Under the pieces are notes generated by a model. The model ran no database searches, was not told the origin of the DNA, and saw only the letters and a program-made list of their open reading frames with translations. From Candidatus Buchananbacteria bacterium (GTDB lineage: Bacteria > Patescibacteriota > Patescibacteriia > 2-01-FULL-39-33): 35,338 nucleotides of DNA. Shown piece by piece: positions 33,381 through 35,338 of the stretch. The position numbers and the translations under genes were made by a program. Each line of letters starts with the position of its first letter. The first letter of the stretch is position 1. The DNA lies in NCBI GenBank assembly GCA_903907165.1, contig CAIVNC010000022.1:1-35338 (forward strand). The letters run 5' to 3'.

Positions 33381-34104
33381 ATCCGACAATAACTTTATCA
33401 AAATATTTTTCTAAAATCTTTTTCGCTTCTTCAACTTGCTCAGTGGTTGGCGGTTCTAGGTGGGCTAACTTATAATCCATGCCCATATGTTCGTATTTGT
33501 GCTTGCCGAGCGTGTGGTAGGGCAGTAGTTCAAGTCGTTCAACATTTTTAAACTCTTTGAAATACTCGCCAATCGACTCCAGATGTGCTGCTGAGTCGGT
33601 CAGGCTCGGTACGAGAACATGTCTGATCCACATCGGCTTGTTTATTTCCTTGAGATAATTGGCTAACGCCAAAGTATTCTCATTGCCGGCGCCAGTCAAT
33701 TTTTTATGCTCCTCATTATTAATCTGTTTGATATCCAAAATTACCAAATCGGTATAATTGAGCAGTTCTTTGACCTGGTCATTAAAAATACAGCCGTTGG
33801 TGTCGAGAGCAGTATGGATGTCGTCATTTTTTAATAGTTTGAATAAATCGATCAAGGCCTCGGCTTGGACCAACGGTTCGCCGCCAGAAACGGTCACGCC
33901 GCCATTGTTTTTGAAATATGGCTTTTGATCGACAGCCATGCGAACTATTTTGAGCTTGCTGATTTCTTTGCCGTGATCCATGGCTTGGGTGTCAGGATTG
34001 TGGCAATACAAACAGCGCCAAGGACAGCCTTGCAAAAAGACCACCAGACGGATGCCGGGGCCTTCATGAGTGCCAAAAGTTTCAATCGAGTGGACATTAA
34101 GCAT
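33379..34104 (-). CDS. pflA: Pyruvate formate-lyase activating enzyme
   Basis: 241 residues, the usual length. Radical SAM motif C27-x3-C31-x2-C34 (GCPWRCLYCHNPD), then NNGGVTVSGGEPL and DIKQIN. It uses SAM and a 4Fe-4S cluster to place the glycyl radical on PFL. The start overlaps the end of focA by 8 bases, so the two are coupled. No SD is apparent. It is the last gene of the pflB-focA-pflA operon, read on the minus strand. Confidence 0.95.
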   Translation of the reverse strand: MLNVHSIETFGTHEGPGIRLVVFLQGCPWRCLYCHNPDTQAMDHGKEISKLKIVRMAVDQKPYFKNNGGVTVSGGEPLVQAEALIDLFKLLKNDDIHTALDTNGCIFNDQVKELLNYTDLVILDIKQINNEEHKKLTGAGNENTLALANYLKEINKPMWIRHVLVPSLTDSAAHLESIGEYFKEFKNVERLELLPYHTLGKHKYEHMGMDYKLAHLEPPTTEQVEEAKKILEKYFDKVIVG

Positions 34105-34924
34105 CTTGAGTCGCGCTTTGTTTGTGGGAGTAAATAAACCAGTAGGCGAGCCAGATCAGCACGCCGCCGATGATGTTGCCGATCGTAACTGGCAAAAGAT
34201 TGTGGACGAAGAAATTGCCCCAAGTGAGCACGCCAGCGTCAATCGCTTTTGAGGCGACAAAGCCCGGGTCGAAGGTTTTGATAAGCAATGCTTCGGTGAC
34301 GAGATACATGTTGGCGACAGAGTGCTCAAAGCCCATGGCCACGAAAGCGGAGACTGGGAAAACGATAGCTAAGATTTTGTCAGTGGTGGACTTGCCGTTG
34401 AATGACAGCCAGATAGCCAGGCAGACCATGAGGTTACACAAGATGCCGAGGACGATAGCTTCGATAAAACCATGATGCATTTTGGGCAAGGCGATAGAGA
34501 AAACGGCTTGGCCAAAAGCGCCACCGGAAACAGCGTATTCTTTGGCGAGGAAAAGTAAAAAGGCGATGAACATGGCGCCGACAAAGTTGCCGACATAAAC
34601 CATGGCCCAGTTTTTGATTAGACCCCAGATTTTGATTTTGCGGTTGAGCCAAGCGACAGAAACAAGCGTTGAGCCGGTAAAAAGCTCTGCTCCGCCGATG
34701 ACGCAGAGAATGAGGCCAAGACTGAAAACGATGCCCATGATGAGGCGCATAATGCCAAATGGCACTATTCCGGTAGCACCGGTAGCAATCACCGTAGCGA
34801 AGATGCCACCCATGGCCACGTAAGCTCCGCCCAGGATGGACAGAGTGAATAAATTCTTTGGCGAGTGGCTAGCCTTTTTGATGGCGTAGACCTCAGCCTG
34901 AGCGTTCATTTCTGATGGTGTCAT
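34097..34924 (-). CDS. focA: Formate channel (FNT family)
   Basis: 275 residues with about six membrane helices, as in FocA pentamers, which let formate leave or enter the cell. Family blocks FTLSILGGAYVAMGG, GAELFTGSTL, WAMVYVGNFVGAM and LGILCNLMVCLAIW are clear. The position between pflB and pflA is the standard partner arrangement for formate made by PFL. It starts 9 bases after the pflB stop. No SD. An internal Met at residue 6 is an alternative start. Confidence 0.95.
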   Translation of the reverse strand: MTPSEMNAQAEVYAIKKASHSPKNLFTLSILGGAYVAMGGIFATVIATGATGIVPFGIMRLIMGIVFSLGLILCVIGGAELFTGSTLVSVAWLNRKIKIWGLIKNWAMVYVGNFVGAMFIAFLLFLAKEYAVSGGAFGQAVFSIALPKMHHGFIEAIVLGILCNLMVCLAIWLSFNGKSTTDKILAIVFPVSAFVAMGFEHSVANMYLVTEALLIKTFDPGFVASKAIDAGVLTWGNFFVHNLLPVTIGNIIGGVLIWLAYWFIYSHKQSATQDA

Positions 34925-34933
34925 AAATTTGGA

Positions 34934-35338
34934 TTATAAGCTTTGGTGGAAAGTTCTGGCCAAGACTTCTTGTTGCTGGTCTCTGGTCAGTTTGATGAAA
35001 TTAACGGCATAACCGGAAACACGAATAGTGAGTTGAGGGTAGTTTTCTGGATGTTCCATGGCGTCCATTAATGTTTCACGGTTCAGAACATTGACGTTGA
35101 GGTGATGAGCGCCTTTTTGGAAATAACCATCAAGAAGGGCAGTTAAATTCTGTCTTTTTTCTTCTTCGGTTTTGCCTAGAGTCTGTGGAACAATGGAAAA
35201 AGTATTGGAAATACCGTCGCGAGCAAATTCGTAATCTAGTTTAGCAACAGAATTCAAAGAGGCGATAGCGCCATGAGTATCGCGGCCGTGCATTGGGTTG
35301 GCGCCAGGAGCAAAAGGTTCGCCAGCTTTGCGGCCATC
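34934..35338 (-). CDS. pflB: Pyruvate formate-lyase, C-terminal fragment
   Basis: The last 134 residues; the gene runs off the right edge, and the visible ATG at 35293 is internal. The glycyl radical site is RVSGYAVNF, where the Gly carries the radical made by PflA. The upstream stretch [20 protein letters not shown] is also typical. PFL splits pyruvate with CoA into acetyl-CoA and formate, giving ATP by way of acetate under anoxic conditions. Promoter and N-terminal part are outside the window. Confidence 0.96.
   Translation of the reverse strand, partial: DGRKAGEPFAPGANPMHGRDTHGAIASLNSVAKLDYEFARDGISNTFSIVPQTLGKTEEEKRQNLTALLDGYFQKGAHHLNVNVLNRETLMDAMEHPENYPQLTIRVSGYAVNFIKLTRDQQQEVLARTFHQSL

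Noticed and set aside
35293-35338. pflB starting at the ATG at 35293
   Set aside because: The frame stays open to the window edge with conserved PFL sequence, so this Met is internal.

Overview
The window looks like part of a chromosome from a Patescibacteria (Candidate Phyla Radiation) bacterium. This is inferred from gene content and style: secreted GH18 proteins with Fn3-like and peptidoglycan-binding modules, short C-terminal modules that from memory recur in this group (IYVIVNGQKQYIP-type and WYVNPKDGKKYFLGRP-type), DUF5666 repeats, a complete F-type ATP synthase, pyruvate formate-lyase fermentation genes, and most start codons lacking a Shine-Dalgarno (SD) sequence. TGA is used as a stop by several genes, so the code is standard (not code 25). 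I cannot place it to class or species.

Layout: (1) 1-190, the tail of a TIM-barrel isomerase-like gene. (2) 237-3243, a compact operon with a consensus promoter, strong SD sites and an intrinsic terminator: CofE-like F420 glutamyl ligase, archaeal-type methionine adenosyltransferase, HPr-kinase-like P-loop protein. (3) 3248-5098, a (p)ppGpp-hydrolase-like HD protein overlapping a GpgS-like glycosyltransferase. (4) 5110-12501, two paralogous secreted GH18 proteins on the minus strand, separated by a secreted DUF5666 protein and a Pif1-like helicase. (5) 12622-20525, the ATP synthase operon atpI-B-E-F-H-A-G-D-C, interrupted between atpG and atpD by a palindromic element and an antisense gene of unknown function. 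(6) 20532-20772, a small independent transcription unit (37-codon ORF and/or structured RNA). (7) 20844-23967, a small membrane protein and a membrane-anchored Clp-type AAA+ protein. (8) 24092-24464, tRNA-Thr, rpmG and tRNA-Trp. (9) 24525-27182, an S51 peptidase, a P-loop kinase, a small zinc protein, and a membrane coiled-coil protein. (10) 27440-29727, HU, a GT-B glycosyltransferase, a SpoU methyltransferase and tRNA-Pro. (11) 29764-33335, an AT-rich cassette: a Tes/MJ0619-like radical SAM enzyme, an ICMT/PEMT-like methyltransferase, DUF4395, an unusual Lgt homologue and a small membrane protein. (12) 33379-35338, pflB (partial)-focA-pflA on the minus strand.

How it works together: ATP synthase and PFL/FocA suggest a fermentative cell that uses or builds a proton gradient (the c-subunit lacks the usual Na+ ligands). 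The GH18 proteins carry wall-binding modules and probably act at the cell surface. The most interesting accessory systems are the radical SAM/Lgt-like cassette behind tRNA-Pro, which I infer modifies membrane lipids or lipoproteins, and the CofE/MAT/HPrK-like operon, whose product is unknown. Strong SD sequences occur only in that operon and in two isolated minus-strand genes, which may mark acquired genes.
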